Assembly: GCF_002339505.1 (NCBI RefSeq)
Contig: NZ_DDJO01000006.1
Span: 1-62,226, forward strand
DNA length: 62,226 bases
Source of the DNA: Corynebacterium sp. UBA2622
Lineage (GTDB): Bacteria; Actinomycetota; Actinomycetes; Mycobacteriales; Mycobacteriaceae
Direction: 5' to 3'
Below the pieces are notes generated by a model. That model had not been told where the DNA came from, made no database searches, and was given only the letters and a program-made list of their open reading frames with translations. The position numbers were made by a program, and so were the translations under genes. Positions 26,280-33,775 of the stretch are shown piece after piece. Position 1 is the first letter of the stretch. Every line of letters starts with the position of its first letter.

Positions 26280-27059
26280 ATGAGGTTGACCATTCTCGGG
26301 TGTTCCGGGAGCCTGGGCGCGCCGGGCAATCCCGGGTCTTCCTACCTGATCACGTCGCCGGAGCGCCCAGAGGCCCCCGGTATCCTGATGGACTTCGGCC
26401 CCGGCGCCCTCGCGGCGCTGCAGGAGGTCCACGACCCCGCCGACGCCCACGTTATGTTCACCCACCTCCACGCGGACCACTGCTCGGACCTGCCGTCCCT
26501 GCTGGTGTGGCGCCGCTTCCACCCGACGGCACCCGCGCCGGGCCGGAACCTGCTCTATGGCCCGTCCCATTCTGCGGCGCACTTCGGGCGCATGAGCGCC
26601 GACGGCCCCGATGATGTCGACGATATCTCCGACACCTTCGATGTCCGCGCGTGGCAGCCTGGCGTCCCCGCGGACATCGAGGGCGTCACCGTCACCCCGT
26701 TTCCCGTGGCCCACCCCGCTTCCGAATCGCACGCCCTGCGGGTGCAGTGCCGCGACACCGGCCGCGTGCTCACCTTCACCGGGGATTCCGGGCTCACCCC
26801 CTCGCTTGTCGACGCCGCCCGCGGCGCCGACCTTTTCCTCTGCGAGGCCGCCTGGGGCCCGTCGTCGGAGGGCAAGGCTGAGGGGATGCACCTCTCCGGG
26901 GAGGAGGCGGGCCGGATCGCGCGGGAGGCGGGTGTCGGAAAGCTCGTGCTCGTGCACATCCAGCCGTGGAGCGACTTCGATGCGACGCTTGAGGCCGCGC
27001 GCGGCGAGTTCGACGGCGAGGTCGTCATCGGCCGGGCGGGGGACGTGTTCGACCTGTAA
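26280..27059 (+). CDS. Metallo-beta-lactamase-fold hydrolase, Rv1339-like
   Basis: 259-aa metallo-beta-lactamase-fold enzyme, the positional counterpart of Rv1339, which has been reported as an atypical class II cyclic-nucleotide phosphodiesterase. The metal motif THLHADHCSDL gives His62, His64, Asp66 and His67; further ligands are His in PVAHPASESHA, Asp in FTGDSGLT and His in LVLVHIQPW. It resembles tRNase Z/ElaC in outline but lacks a long exosite. The cAMP role is inferred from the mycobacterial work and the gene order, not from this sequence alone. Confidence 0.85.
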   Translation: MRLTILGCSGSLGAPGNPGSSYLITSPERPEAPGILMDFGPGALAALQEVHDPADAHVMFTHLHADHCSDLPSLLVWRRFHPTAPAPGRNLLYGPSHSAAHFGRMSADGPDDVDDISDTFDVRAWQPGVPADIEGVTVTPFPVAHPASESHALRVQCRDTGRVLTFTGDSGLTPSLVDAARGADLFLCEAAWGPSSEGKAEGMHLSGEEAGRIAREAGVGKLVLVHIQPWSDFDATLEAARGEFDGEVVIGRAGDVFDL

Positions 27060-27074
27060 GTTACGCTGGAGGAC

Positions 27075-27809
27075 ATGACTGAATCTGTTTTCCGGCGCGC
27101 CGACGGTCGCGCCGTCGACGAGTTGCGCCCCGTCCGTATCACCCGCGGTTTTACCTCGAACCCGGCGGGCAGCGTCCTCGTGGAGTTCGGCAACACCCGC
27201 GTCATGTGCACCGCGTCGGTGGAGCTGGGGGTGCCGCGCTTCAAGAAGGATTCGGGGGAGGGCTGGCTCACCGCCGAGTACTCCATGTTGCCCTCCGCCA
27301 CGCACGAGCGCATGCCGCGCGAATCGATGAAGGGCAAGGTCAAGGGGCGCACCCACGAGATTTCGCGCCTGGTCGGCCGCTCGCTGCGCGCCGCGGTGGA
27401 CCTGAGCCAGCTGGGGGAGAACACGATCCAGCTCGACTGCGACGTGCTCCAGGCCGACGGCGGAACCCGTACCGCGTCCATCACGGGTGCCTACGTGGCG
27501 CTTGCCGACGCGATCAGCTTTCTCACCGAGCGCGGTGTCGTGCCCGGCCAGCCCCTGCAGCCGCCCGTGGCGGCCGTCTCCGTCGGGTTGCTCGAGGGCA
27601 ACGTCATTCTCGACCTGCCCTACGAGGAGGACTCGCGCGCCGAGGTTGACCTGAACGTGGTGATGCAGGAGGGCGACAACTTCGTCGAGGTGCAGGGTAC
27701 GGGCGAGCACGGGTTGTTCGGCCGGGAGGAGCTCAACCTCATGCTCGATTCCGCGCAGAAGGGCTGCCGCGAGCTCATCGAGGTGCAGAAGGCGGCGCTC
27801 GGGTGGTAG
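27075..27809 (+). CDS. rph: Ribonuclease PH
   Basis: Phosphate-dependent 3' to 5' exoribonuclease that trims the 3' ends of tRNA precursors (244 aa). Typical sequence is present throughout: RADGRAVDELRPVRITRGFTSNP, AEYSMLPSATHER, the phosphate-binding GGTRTASITGAYVAL and the acidic VMQEGDNFVEVQGTGE. GGAGGAC precedes the ATG at 27075, and TACGCT lies at the leaderless distance too. Its stop overlaps rdgB by 7 nt, a conserved coupling. Confidence 0.96.
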   Translation: MTESVFRRADGRAVDELRPVRITRGFTSNPAGSVLVEFGNTRVMCTASVELGVPRFKKDSGEGWLTAEYSMLPSATHERMPRESMKGKVKGRTHEISRLVGRSLRAAVDLSQLGENTIQLDCDVLQADGGTRTASITGAYVALADAISFLTERGVVPGQPLQPPVAAVSVGLLEGNVILDLPYEEDSRAEVDLNVVMQEGDNFVEVQGTGEHGLFGREELNLMLDSAQKGCRELIEVQKAALGW

Positions 27810-28408
27810 GTGCGGTCAAGGTCCTGGTCGCCTCGAACAACCCGAAGAAGCTGGTTGAGCTGGAGCAGGTGCTTTCTGATCTCGGCATCGGGGGAATCGA
27901 GCTCGTCTCTCTCCGCGACGTCGAGCCCTACCCCGAGCCCCGGGAGGACGGGCTAACCTTCGAGGACAACGCCTTGATCAAGGCCCGTGCGGGTGCCGCA
28001 AAGACGGGTATGCCGTGCGTGGCCGATGACTCCGGTCTCGCCGTCACCGCCATGAACGGGATGCCGGGGGTGCTGTCCGCGCGGTGGTCCGGCCGGCACG
28101 GTGACGACGAGGCGAACAACCGCCTCCTGCTCGCCCAGATGGAGGACATCGACGTCCGCGATGCCGCGTTCGTGTCCTGCTGCGCGCTGGTCACCCCGGC
28201 GGGGGACGAGTTCACCGCCACGGGCCGGTGGGAGGGCACGCTGCTGCGCGAGCCGAGGGGCGCGAACGGCTTCGGCTACGACCCGCTCTTCGAACCCGCC
28301 GACGCGCCGGGGCGCTCCTCGGCGGAGCTCAGCGCCGAGGAGAAGAACAGCCGCTCCCACCGCGGGGCAGCCTTGCGCGAGCTTGCACCGCACCTGGCAC
28401 TTCTCTGA
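27803..28408 (+). CDS. rdgB: XTP/dITP diphosphatase (RdgB/HAM1)
   Basis: House-cleaning enzyme that hydrolyses XTP, ITP and dITP so that deaminated purines stay out of DNA and RNA (201 aa). VLVASNNPKKLVELEQVL is the phosphate-binding start, TFEDNALIKARAGA and VADDSGLAVTAMNGMPGVLSARWSG carry the acidic metal residues, and GANGFGYDPLFEP and EKNSRSHRGAAL finish the site. It begins with GTG inside the end of rph and closes the conserved block. Confidence 0.95.
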   Translation: MVGAVKVLVASNNPKKLVELEQVLSDLGIGGIELVSLRDVEPYPEPREDGLTFEDNALIKARAGAAKTGMPCVADDSGLAVTAMNGMPGVLSARWSGRHGDDEANNRLLLAQMEDIDVRDAAFVSCCALVTPAGDEFTATGRWEGTLLREPRGANGFGYDPLFEPADAPGRSSAELSAEEKNSRSHRGAALRELAPHLALL

Positions 28409-28429
28409 CAACTTCTTTAAGCTGGTTGC

Positions 28430-28807
28430 ATGATGAAGAACAAGACGATCGCCGCCGCCACCACTGTCCTGCTCTCCGGGGCCCTGCTTGCGGGCTGCGG
28501 CTCCGACAAGGATTTCAAGGGAACCTGGACAGGTCATGTCACATCCGCCCAGGGGGAGGCTGCCGCCAGCTCCGCCTCCGTCACCGTCAAGGGCGGCGAC
28601 TGCAAGTGGGAGCTCACCGAGACCAACGGCAAGACCAACGATGCCCGCTGCGAGCGCGACAACGACAAGTTCAAGATGGCCGACCCGCTCACCGGCCGCG
28701 ACCTGGAGTACAAGGGCACCGTCAGCGGTGACACCCTCACCCTGACCCCGGACAACGACCGCGCCAAGGAAATGGGCACGATGGTCCTGACGAAGTCGGG
28801 CAAGTAA
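28430..28807 (+). CDS. Small putative lipoprotein
   Basis: 125-aa exported protein with a type II signal peptide: KN-K start, a hydrophobic stretch and lipobox LLAG-Cys22. The mature part (FKGTWTGHV, GGDCKWELTETNGKTNDARCERDNDKF, LEYKGTVSGDTLTLTPDND) looks like a small beta-sheet domain with two cysteines that could form a disulfide. I do not recognise the family. TAAGCT lies 6 nt before the ATG, so it may have its own leaderless transcript. A strong terminator follows. Confidence 0.75.
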   Translation: MMKNKTIAAATTVLLSGALLAGCGSDKDFKGTWTGHVTSAQGEAAASSASVTVKGGDCKWELTETNGKTNDARCERDNDKFKMADPLTGRDLEYKGTVSGDTLTLTPDNDRAKEMGTMVLTKSGK

Positions 28808-28843
28808 TACGTCCGGCCCGATACGGCGAAACCTGACAGAGCG

Positions 28844-28870
28844 AAACCCGGCACCGCGGTGCCGGGTTTT
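28844..28870 (+). terminator. Rho-independent terminator after the lipoprotein gene
   Basis: AAACCCGGCACC pairs perfectly with GGTGCCGGGTTT around GC, followed by T. It separates the forward block from the two reverse-strand membrane genes and can work in both directions. Confidence 0.8.
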
Positions 28871-28899
28871 CTCGTTGGTGGGGGCGTGGCCAAGCGGGC

Positions 28900-29268
28900 C
28901 TACGCCAGCTGGAACTTCGCGTTGACCTCGTGGCGGCGGCGATTCTCCACCCAGAAGGAGAGGAAGGGGACGACACCGGAGATCGCGGTGATGAACCAGG
29001 TCATCGCGGGCCAGCGGGCCTTGAGACCGAGGTTCATGGATGCGATGAGGAAGGCGATGAAGGCGAGGCCGTGCACGCGGGCGACCCACTCGAGGTAGTG
29101 GACATCCATGCCCAGTCCGTACTGCATGATCATGCGCACGCACAGCAGAAGCAGGAGGGTACCGGTGATCCAGGCGGTCGCGGAGAAGGCCCGCAGGGCG
29201 GTGCGCACGCGGCGCTGGCGCTCCGGGTGGATGCGCGGGGCCTCGGGGGTGGGGTTGGTGGTGGTCAT
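28900..29268 (-). CDS. DUF3817 integral membrane protein
   Basis: 122-aa membrane protein of the DUF3817 family, the counterpart of Rv1342c by position. Helices are visible at about 25-47, 58-78 and 85-105, with the conserved-looking YLEWVARVHGLAFIAFLIASMNLGLKARW. The ATG at 29268 overlaps the stop of the upstream gene as ATGA, so the two are coupled. Function is unknown. Confidence 0.82.
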   Translation of the reverse strand: MTTTNPTPEAPRIHPERQRRVRTALRAFSATAWITGTLLLLLCVRMIMQYGLGMDVHYLEWVARVHGLAFIAFLIASMNLGLKARWPAMTWFITAISGVVPFLSFWVENRRRHEVNAKFQLA

Positions 29269-29768
29269 GATGTCCTCTCTTGGCTGCTGGGGGTGCCGTC
29301 TTCGCCGGTCTCCCGCAAGCGGCGGCGCTGGACGTTCAGGGCGTTGAACTCGTCGATGTCCAGTTCGGGTCGGGCGGGGAGGATCTCCCCCAACGAGGCC
29401 TCCTCCTGCGGAGTTCCGCCGAACCGGGCGAGGTCCGCCTCGTAGAGGTCGTCCAGCGTCGTGCCGGCGTTGAGGGCGTCGATCTTTTCGTTCTCCATCT
29501 TGATGCCCATGCGGTAGGCGTAGACGAAGAACGCACCGAAGAACGGCCACTGCAGGGCGTAGCCCAGGTTCTGGAAGGTGCCGCTGCCCGATTTGAAGCG
29601 GGTCCACTGCCACCATGCCAACAGGAAGGTGGTGATGACGGCGAGGATGAGCAAAACGATGTGCCACGCCCGCACCCGTACGCGGGCCCGGGGCTCACGC
29701 GGGGCCTCACCGGGCGTGCCGGGGCCCGGCCCCGCGGCGGGGTTCACCTGGCTCGTCGGCTCGCTCAC
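29265..29768 (-). CDS. Membrane protein, Rv1343c/LprD-position homologue
   Basis: 167-aa protein with a Pro/Gly-rich cytoplasmic N-terminus, two helices (AWHIVLLILAVITTFLLAWW at about 34-53 and LQWPFFGAFFVYAYRMG) and an acidic soluble C-terminus. It holds the place of Rv1343c (LprD) in the mycobacterial order but shows no lipobox here. GTG 29768 is chosen because TAGGAT lies 8 nt upstream (complement of 29777-29782). It is coupled to the DUF3817 gene. Function is unknown. Confidence 0.75.
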   Translation of the reverse strand: MSEPTSQVNPAAGPGPGTPGEAPREPRARVRVRAWHIVLLILAVITTFLLAWWQWTRFKSGSGTFQNLGYALQWPFFGAFFVYAYRMGIKMENEKIDALNAGTTLDDLYEADLARFGGTPQEEASLGEILPARPELDIDEFNALNVQRRRLRETGEDGTPSSQERTS

Positions 29769-29904
29769 ACCCGCATATCCTAGCAACTCAAACGAAAGGT
29801 GGATAACCCGCTCACCGCGCCCGAATGCGCCCTCTGCCGGTTACCGGGGCGCGGCGGGGCCCATGTAAAATGACGCGTGCTCCGCTGACCAACGGGCGGG
29901 GCGG

Positions 29905-29989
<85 letters not shown>

Positions 29990-30016
29990 CGATTAACCAG
30001 CGCCGGCCGCTGCCGG

Positions 30017-30490
30017 TTACACGAGCCAGTCGCGCAGGATTCGGCCCACGTGCCCGGAGGCGCGCACGTTGTACTGCGCTTGGGCGATGGTGCCGTCGGC
30101 GTCGACAAGGAACGTCGAGCGGATCACACCCTGGACCGTCTTGCCGTAGTTCTGCTTCTCCCCGAAGGCGCCCCACGCCCTCATCACCTCGCGCGAGGTG
30201 TCGGAGAGCAGGGTGATCTTCAGGTCGTGGTCGGCACGGAACTTCGCCAGCTGCTCCGGGGTGTCGGGGCTGATGCCGATGACGTCGAGGGAGGCGTCGT
30301 TGAACTCCTCCAGGCGGTCAGTGAAGTCGCAGGCCTCTGTGGTGCAGCCCGGGGTGTTGGCGCGGGGGTAGAAGTAGACGATCACGCGCTTGTCCGCGTA
30401 ATCGGAGAGGGAAACCGTGCGTCCCCCGTCGTCGGGCAGGCTGAATGCGGGGGCGATGTCGCCCTTGTCCAAGCGGATGTTTTCGGTCAT
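30017..30490 (-). CDS. bcp: Thioredoxin-dependent peroxiredoxin (Bcp/PrxQ)
   Basis: Atypical 2-Cys peroxiredoxin (157 aa) that reduces hydrogen peroxide and organic peroxides. The peroxidatic Cys49 in NTPGCTTEACDF is followed by resolving Cys54, the four-residue spacing of the PrxQ alpha type. GISPDTPEQLAKFRADHDLKITLLSD is family-typical. ATG 30490 gives the standard length; an in-frame extension upstream is not conserved-looking. It is divergent from the DUF3618 gene through an AT-rich 70-bp region. Confidence 0.94.
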   Translation of the reverse strand: MTENIRLDKGDIAPAFSLPDDGGRTVSLSDYADKRVIVYFYPRANTPGCTTEACDFTDRLEEFNDASLDVIGISPDTPEQLAKFRADHDLKITLLSDTSREVMRAWGAFGEKQNYGKTVQGVIRSTFLVDADGTIAQAQYNVRASGHVGRILRDWLV

Positions 30491-30560
30491 GCCTGACCGT
30501 TTTACACTACTGTTGTAACGGACACGTTTTAGTACAAATTCACCGTAGGAGTTCACCACC

Positions 30561-30836
30561 GTGGCACGAGACATTCACGATATCGAGCGCGACATCGAGC
30601 GCACCCGCGGCCAGCTTGCGAGCACCCTGGACGAGCTCGCGTTCCGCGCCAACCCCTCCACCCTCGCGGACAACGCGAAGGGCCAGGCCGCCGGCCTGCT
30701 GCAGGACGAGATGGTGCAGAAGGTCATCGCGGGCATCGGCGTGGGCATCGCGGCTCTCGTTGCCGTGAAGTTCATGAACGGCCGTAAGCGCAAGAAGGAG
30801 CTCAAGGAGCTGCAGAAGCTCCTCGCCCGCCGCTGA
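30561..30836 (+). CDS. DUF3618 family small membrane protein
   Basis: 91-aa protein of the actinobacterial DUF3618 family: an amphipathic N-terminal helix with the signature DIERDIERTRGQLASTLDELAFRANP, a linker, one transmembrane helix (VIAGIGVGIAALVAVKFM) and a strongly basic tail (GRKRKKELKELQKLLARR). The GTG at 30561 follows AGGAG. The family often accompanies phage-shock or membrane-stress genes. The exact role is unknown. Confidence 0.85.
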   Translation: MARDIHDIERDIERTRGQLASTLDELAFRANPSTLADNAKGQAAGLLQDEMVQKVIAGIGVGIAALVAVKFMNGRKRKKELKELQKLLARR

Positions 30837-30850
30837 GCTTGACGACGCCC

Positions 30851-30888
30851 CACCCCCGCCCCGGCACACCGTCGCCGGCCCGGGGGTG
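30851..30888. terminator. Hairpin between DUF3618 and pncA
   Basis: CACCCCCG pairs with CGGGGGTG, with an inner CCGG/CCGG, between two convergent genes. There is no T-run; a bidirectional terminator is the likely role. Confidence 0.4.
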
Positions 30889-30897
30889 TCGTGCGTT

Positions 30898-31455
30898 CTA
30901 GGCGATCTTCGCGCCAGCCTGCTCCATTTCGCGCAAGGCGCGTTCCCCGCGCTCCTCGTCGACGGGGGAACAGAGATCGCGCAGTACCCGGACGGTGAAC
31001 TCCTCCTTCAGCCCGTCGAGCACGGTGGCGCGCACGCAGTGGTCGGTGGCGATGCCGCAGATGTCGAGGGTGTCAATGCCGCGGTCGCGGAGCCATGCTG
31101 CGAGGGCGGTTCCGTCAGAATCACCCTCGAATCCGGAGTAGGCGGCCTTGTACGCACCTTTGCGGAAGGTGGCGTCGATGAGCGATGTGTTGATGGGCTG
31201 TCGGATCGAGGCTCCATCGGTCTCCGCCACGCAGTGCACGGGCCAGGAATCGACGAAGTCGGGGGTGTCCGAGAAGTGGCTGTCCGGGTCGATGTGCCAG
31301 TCCTGAGTGGCAAGGATGTGGGAGTAACCGCGCGCCTCGGGCCCCGAGATGAGGTTCGCGACCCTCCCGGCAACCTCGTCGCCGCGCGTCGTGGCCAGCG
31401 TGCCGCCGGGGCAGAAATCGTTCTGGACGTCAACGATGAGTAGTGCCGTGCTCAT
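30898..31455 (-). CDS. pncA: Nicotinamidase
   Basis: Hydrolyses nicotinamide to nicotinic acid, feeding PncB; it is also the enzyme that activates pyrazinamide in mycobacteria. At 185 aa the catalytic triad is visible as Asp9 (IVDVQNDF), Lys99 and Cys140 (GIATDHCVRAT), and the metal site as Asp52, His54 and His60 (QDWHIDPDSHF). ATG 31455 has TAACAT 8 nt upstream (complement of 31464-31469) and no ribosome site. Together with pncB and nadE it supports a working NAD salvage path. Confidence 0.95.
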   Translation of the reverse strand: MSTALLIVDVQNDFCPGGTLATTRGDEVAGRVANLISGPEARGYSHILATQDWHIDPDSHFSDTPDFVDSWPVHCVAETDGASIRQPINTSLIDATFRKGAYKAAYSGFEGDSDGTALAAWLRDRGIDTLDICGIATDHCVRATVLDGLKEEFTVRVLRDLCSPVDEERGERALREMEQAGAKIA

Positions 31456-31540
31456 GCCGGCTCATGTTACCGGGGGAGGGCGGTCTGCAACGCGAAAAAG
31501 ACCGGAACGTAGAAAATACGCTCCGGCCTGTTATCGATTG

Positions 31541-31613
31541 TGCGCCACCAGGGACTCGAACCCCGAACCCACTGATTAAGAGTCAGTTGCTCTACCACTT
31601 GAGCTAGTAGCGC
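31541..31613 (-). tRNA. tRNA-Lys (anticodon CTT)
   Basis: 73-nt cloverleaf on the reverse strand. Acceptor stem GCGCTAC/GTGGCGC, anticodon stem ACTGA/TCAGT around CTCTTAA (anticodon CTT), T-loop GGTTCGAGTCC and discriminator A. CCA is not encoded. It reads AAG. Confidence 0.96.
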
Positions 31614-31844
31614 TTATTCTTTTGTGTCATGCTGCCCTCTCGGCAACGAAGAAAAATATAGCACTGTTGTGTGGGGTGCATGAAATCGGCAGTTCAACGG
31701 CCCTTTTGGGCAGTTGCTGACCGATACCGAATTGTTGTCACGCTAACTAGATTTTTGCCCGGAGTGCACGATACAGTGAGAGCCGTTGTCAGTGACGGGG
31801 CGCGTGTGCCGTCCGGTGTGCGTGTAGCGAGGTAGAACAATTTG

Positions 31845-33020
31845 ATGAAGTCGCGTGGGTTGCGCCAGTCGATGGCCGCTGTGGCCGTGTTTGCCGCGGG
31901 TATGACGCTCGCCGCGTGCACTGTCGGGGGATCTGAATCCGGCTCCGCCCACGGATCGAGCTCCGCCACCAGTGAAGCCTTCGATCCGCCCACCGTTTCC
32001 GTCGAAGACGGGGAGACGGGCGTGGGCCCCAACGACCCCGTGAAGGTCACCGCGCCCGCTGGCCTGGAGTCGTTGGAACTCACCAACGACGCCGGAAAGA
32101 GCGTCGAGGGCACCTTCAACGCCGACCGCACTGAATGGGTCCTCGCTGAGCCGCTCGGTTACGGGCGTACCTACTCATTCGAGGGGTCGGACAAGGCCGG
32201 CAACAAGATTGAGTCCGCGTTCACCACCGTCTACCCGGATGCCCAGACCAACGCGTACCTCGGCCCCGTGGACGGGGCGCAGGTGGGCGTGGGTCAGGCG
32301 GTCAACATCCGCTTCTCGACGCCCCCGCAGGACCAGAAGGCCGTGGAGAAGGCGATCACGGTGACCACGTCCAACAACACCGAGGGCGCCTTCTACTGGC
32401 TCGACCCCTACGAGTTGCGCTGGCGGCCGAAGGACTACTGGCAGCCCGGAACCTCCGTGACCGTCAAGGCCGCCCTGTACGGCAAGAACCTGGGTGGGGG
32501 AGTGTACGGTGCCCAGGATGTGGAGACAAGCTTCACCATCGGCGACGCCGTCGTGAGCAAGGTGGACAACGCCACCAAGACGCTCACCGTCTACCGCAAC
32601 GGCGAAGTGGTCAACTCCTTCCCCGTCTCGCTGGGCAAGGACGGGCAGTTCGACACCCCCAACGGCGTCTACGTGGTCGGCGACCGCAACGAGACGCTGC
32701 GCATGGACTCGCGCACCTACGGGCTGAGCCTCGACGCCGGGGGGTACGTCACCGACGTCAAGAACGCCACTCAGCTGTCCTACTCCGGCATCTACGTGCA
32801 CTCCGCGCCCTGGGCGCTGTGGGCCCTCGGCTCGGTGAACCAGTCCCACGGCTGCATCAACGCCAGCCCCGCCGATGCCGCCTGGTTCCTGCAGAACTCC
32901 ACAATCGGGGACCCTGTAGAGGTGGTCAACACCTACGGCGGGACCATGAGCGGCATTGACGGTCTCGGCTACTGGAACATCCCCTGGAGCGAGTGGGAGG
33001 GCGCGACCGGCGGGCAGTAG
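31845..33020 (+). CDS. L,D-transpeptidase lipoprotein (LdtMt2-like)
   Basis: Cell-wall enzyme that makes 3-3 cross-links in peptidoglycan (391 aa). A lipoprotein signal peptide ends in LAA-Cys25. Two immunoglobulin-like domains follow (about 50-130 and 140-235, with FSTPPQDQKAVEKAITV), then the YkuD catalytic domain with IYVHSAPWALWALGSVNQSHGCIN and nucleophile Cys337. The C-terminal tail with aromatic residues (YWNIPWSEWEGA) matches the LdtMt2 class. ATG 31845 is preferred over TTG 31842. It stands alone with a hairpin after it. Confidence 0.93.
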   Translation: MKSRGLRQSMAAVAVFAAGMTLAACTVGGSESGSAHGSSSATSEAFDPPTVSVEDGETGVGPNDPVKVTAPAGLESLELTNDAGKSVEGTFNADRTEWVLAEPLGYGRTYSFEGSDKAGNKIESAFTTVYPDAQTNAYLGPVDGAQVGVGQAVNIRFSTPPQDQKAVEKAITVTTSNNTEGAFYWLDPYELRWRPKDYWQPGTSVTVKAALYGKNLGGGVYGAQDVETSFTIGDAVVSKVDNATKTLTVYRNGEVVNSFPVSLGKDGQFDTPNGVYVVGDRNETLRMDSRTYGLSLDAGGYVTDVKNATQLSYSGIYVHSAPWALWALGSVNQSHGCINASPADAAWFLQNSTIGDPVEVVNTYGGTMSGIDGLGYWNIPWSEWEGATGGQ

Positions 33021-33053
33021 GGGCGCAACCGGTGTTCGCATCCGGTAAGGATC

Positions 33054-33090
33054 AGAGCCCCTCCCCCATGCAAACTTGGGTGAGGGGCTC
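33054..33090. terminator. Hairpin between L,D-transpeptidase and small secreted protein genes
   Basis: GAGCCCCTC pairs with GAGGGGCTC, with an inner CCCA/TGGG, between convergent genes. It can end transcription from both sides. Confidence 0.6.
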
Positions 33091-33097
33091 GTGGCGT

Positions 33098-33424
33098 TTA
33101 GATGTACCAGGTGTTTGTCCCGATGCCTCTCCCGAACAGGGCAGAAAGTCCGAGACCGTCACGGATGATGATCTGGAACCACTTTCCGGCACCAGTCGGG
33201 ACAGTCAGGAGATTGAACAGCGCTTCGCCGTTGTGGGAAGGATGTACTGAACTACCGGATTCCAAAGGACGGCAGTTCCCAGTGGCATTCTGGACCGTCA
33301 CGGGGCCGAACGTGGCAATGTCGGCCCAGCCGGTGCACCCTTCTGCGTTGGCGGTGCCAGCGCCAGCAGTCATGAGTCCGGCAGCCAAGGTGGTTGCCAC
33401 CACAATCGAAGGAATGCGTTTCAT
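33098..33424 (-). CDS. Small secreted protein of unknown function
   Basis: 108-aa protein with a clean Sec signal peptide (MKRIPS, hydrophobic core, cleavage after TANA) and a mature part of about 80 residues with two cysteines (EGCTGWADI and GNCRPLE) that could pair. The sequence looks like a small beta-rich domain ending in RGIGTNTWYI. I do not recognise it. A strong AAGGAG precedes the ATG. The upstream region is unusually AT-rich and holds two palindromes. The composition and place beside tRNA-His hint at recent gain, but no mobility gene is near. Confidence 0.72.
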   Translation of the reverse strand: MKRIPSIVVATTLAAGLMTAGAGTANAEGCTGWADIATFGPVTVQNATGNCRPLESGSSVHPSHNGEALFNLLTVPTGAGKWFQIIIRDGLGLSALFGRGIGTNTWYI

Positions 33425-33475
33425 TATATGCTCCTTATCTCATGGACAGTGATTGCACAGTCGATCCAAAGCTAT

Positions 33476-33508
33476 CTTAAAATATTTTAAGTTGATTTGC
33501 GTCGCAAA
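33476..33508 (-). promoter_or_regulatory. Two palindromes upstream of the small secreted protein gene
   Basis: CTTAAAATATTTTAAG (33476-33491) is a perfect 16-bp palindrome, and TTTGCG-T-CGCAAA (33496-33508) has 6-bp arms. They lie 52-84 nt before the ATG at 33424, in the most AT-rich patch of the area. They may be operators and part of the promoter. Confidence 0.5.
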
Positions 33509-33603
33509 CTTTTGGCGTATTTGGTGCCCCCTGCAGAGCGGCAGCAATTCTGGGCGTGCAAGTCCGCCCACCGGGCGGAGAGAGGGCGCGACATAGGCTA
33601 AAT

Positions 33604-33648
33604 GAGAAACCCCCTCCGCGCTTCCCTAACGCGCTGAGGGGGTTTCTC
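33604..33648. terminator. Terminator after tRNA-His
   Basis: GAGAAACCCCCTC (33604-33616) pairs perfectly with GAGGGGGTTTCTC (33636-33648). On the reverse strand it follows tRNA-His directly and leads into ATTT. It also insulates the small secreted protein gene region. Confidence 0.75.
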
Positions 33649-33650
33649 TC

Positions 33651-33727
33651 TGGGGTGGCTGACGGGACTCGAACCCGCGACACCCAGGATCACAACCTGG
33701 TGCTCTACCAGCTGAACTACAGCCACC
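33651..33727 (-). tRNA. tRNA-His (anticodon GTG)
   Basis: Reverse-strand cloverleaf. Acceptor stem GTGGCTG/CAGCCAC plus the extra G-1 opposite discriminator C73 that marks histidine tRNA. Anticodon stem CCAGG/CCTGG around TTGTGAT (anticodon GTG). CCA is encoded (complement of 33651-33653). Confidence 0.96.
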
Positions 33728-33775
33728 ATTGCTGCTTTTCAGCAGCGGGAACTACATTAGTACGGTGGCCGAACT

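Noticed and set aside
31614..31844. Small gene or RNA in the 231-bp gap before the L,D-transpeptidase
   Set aside because: The gap is AT-richer and probably holds the promoter, but I found no frame with a start signal and no stable hairpin set.
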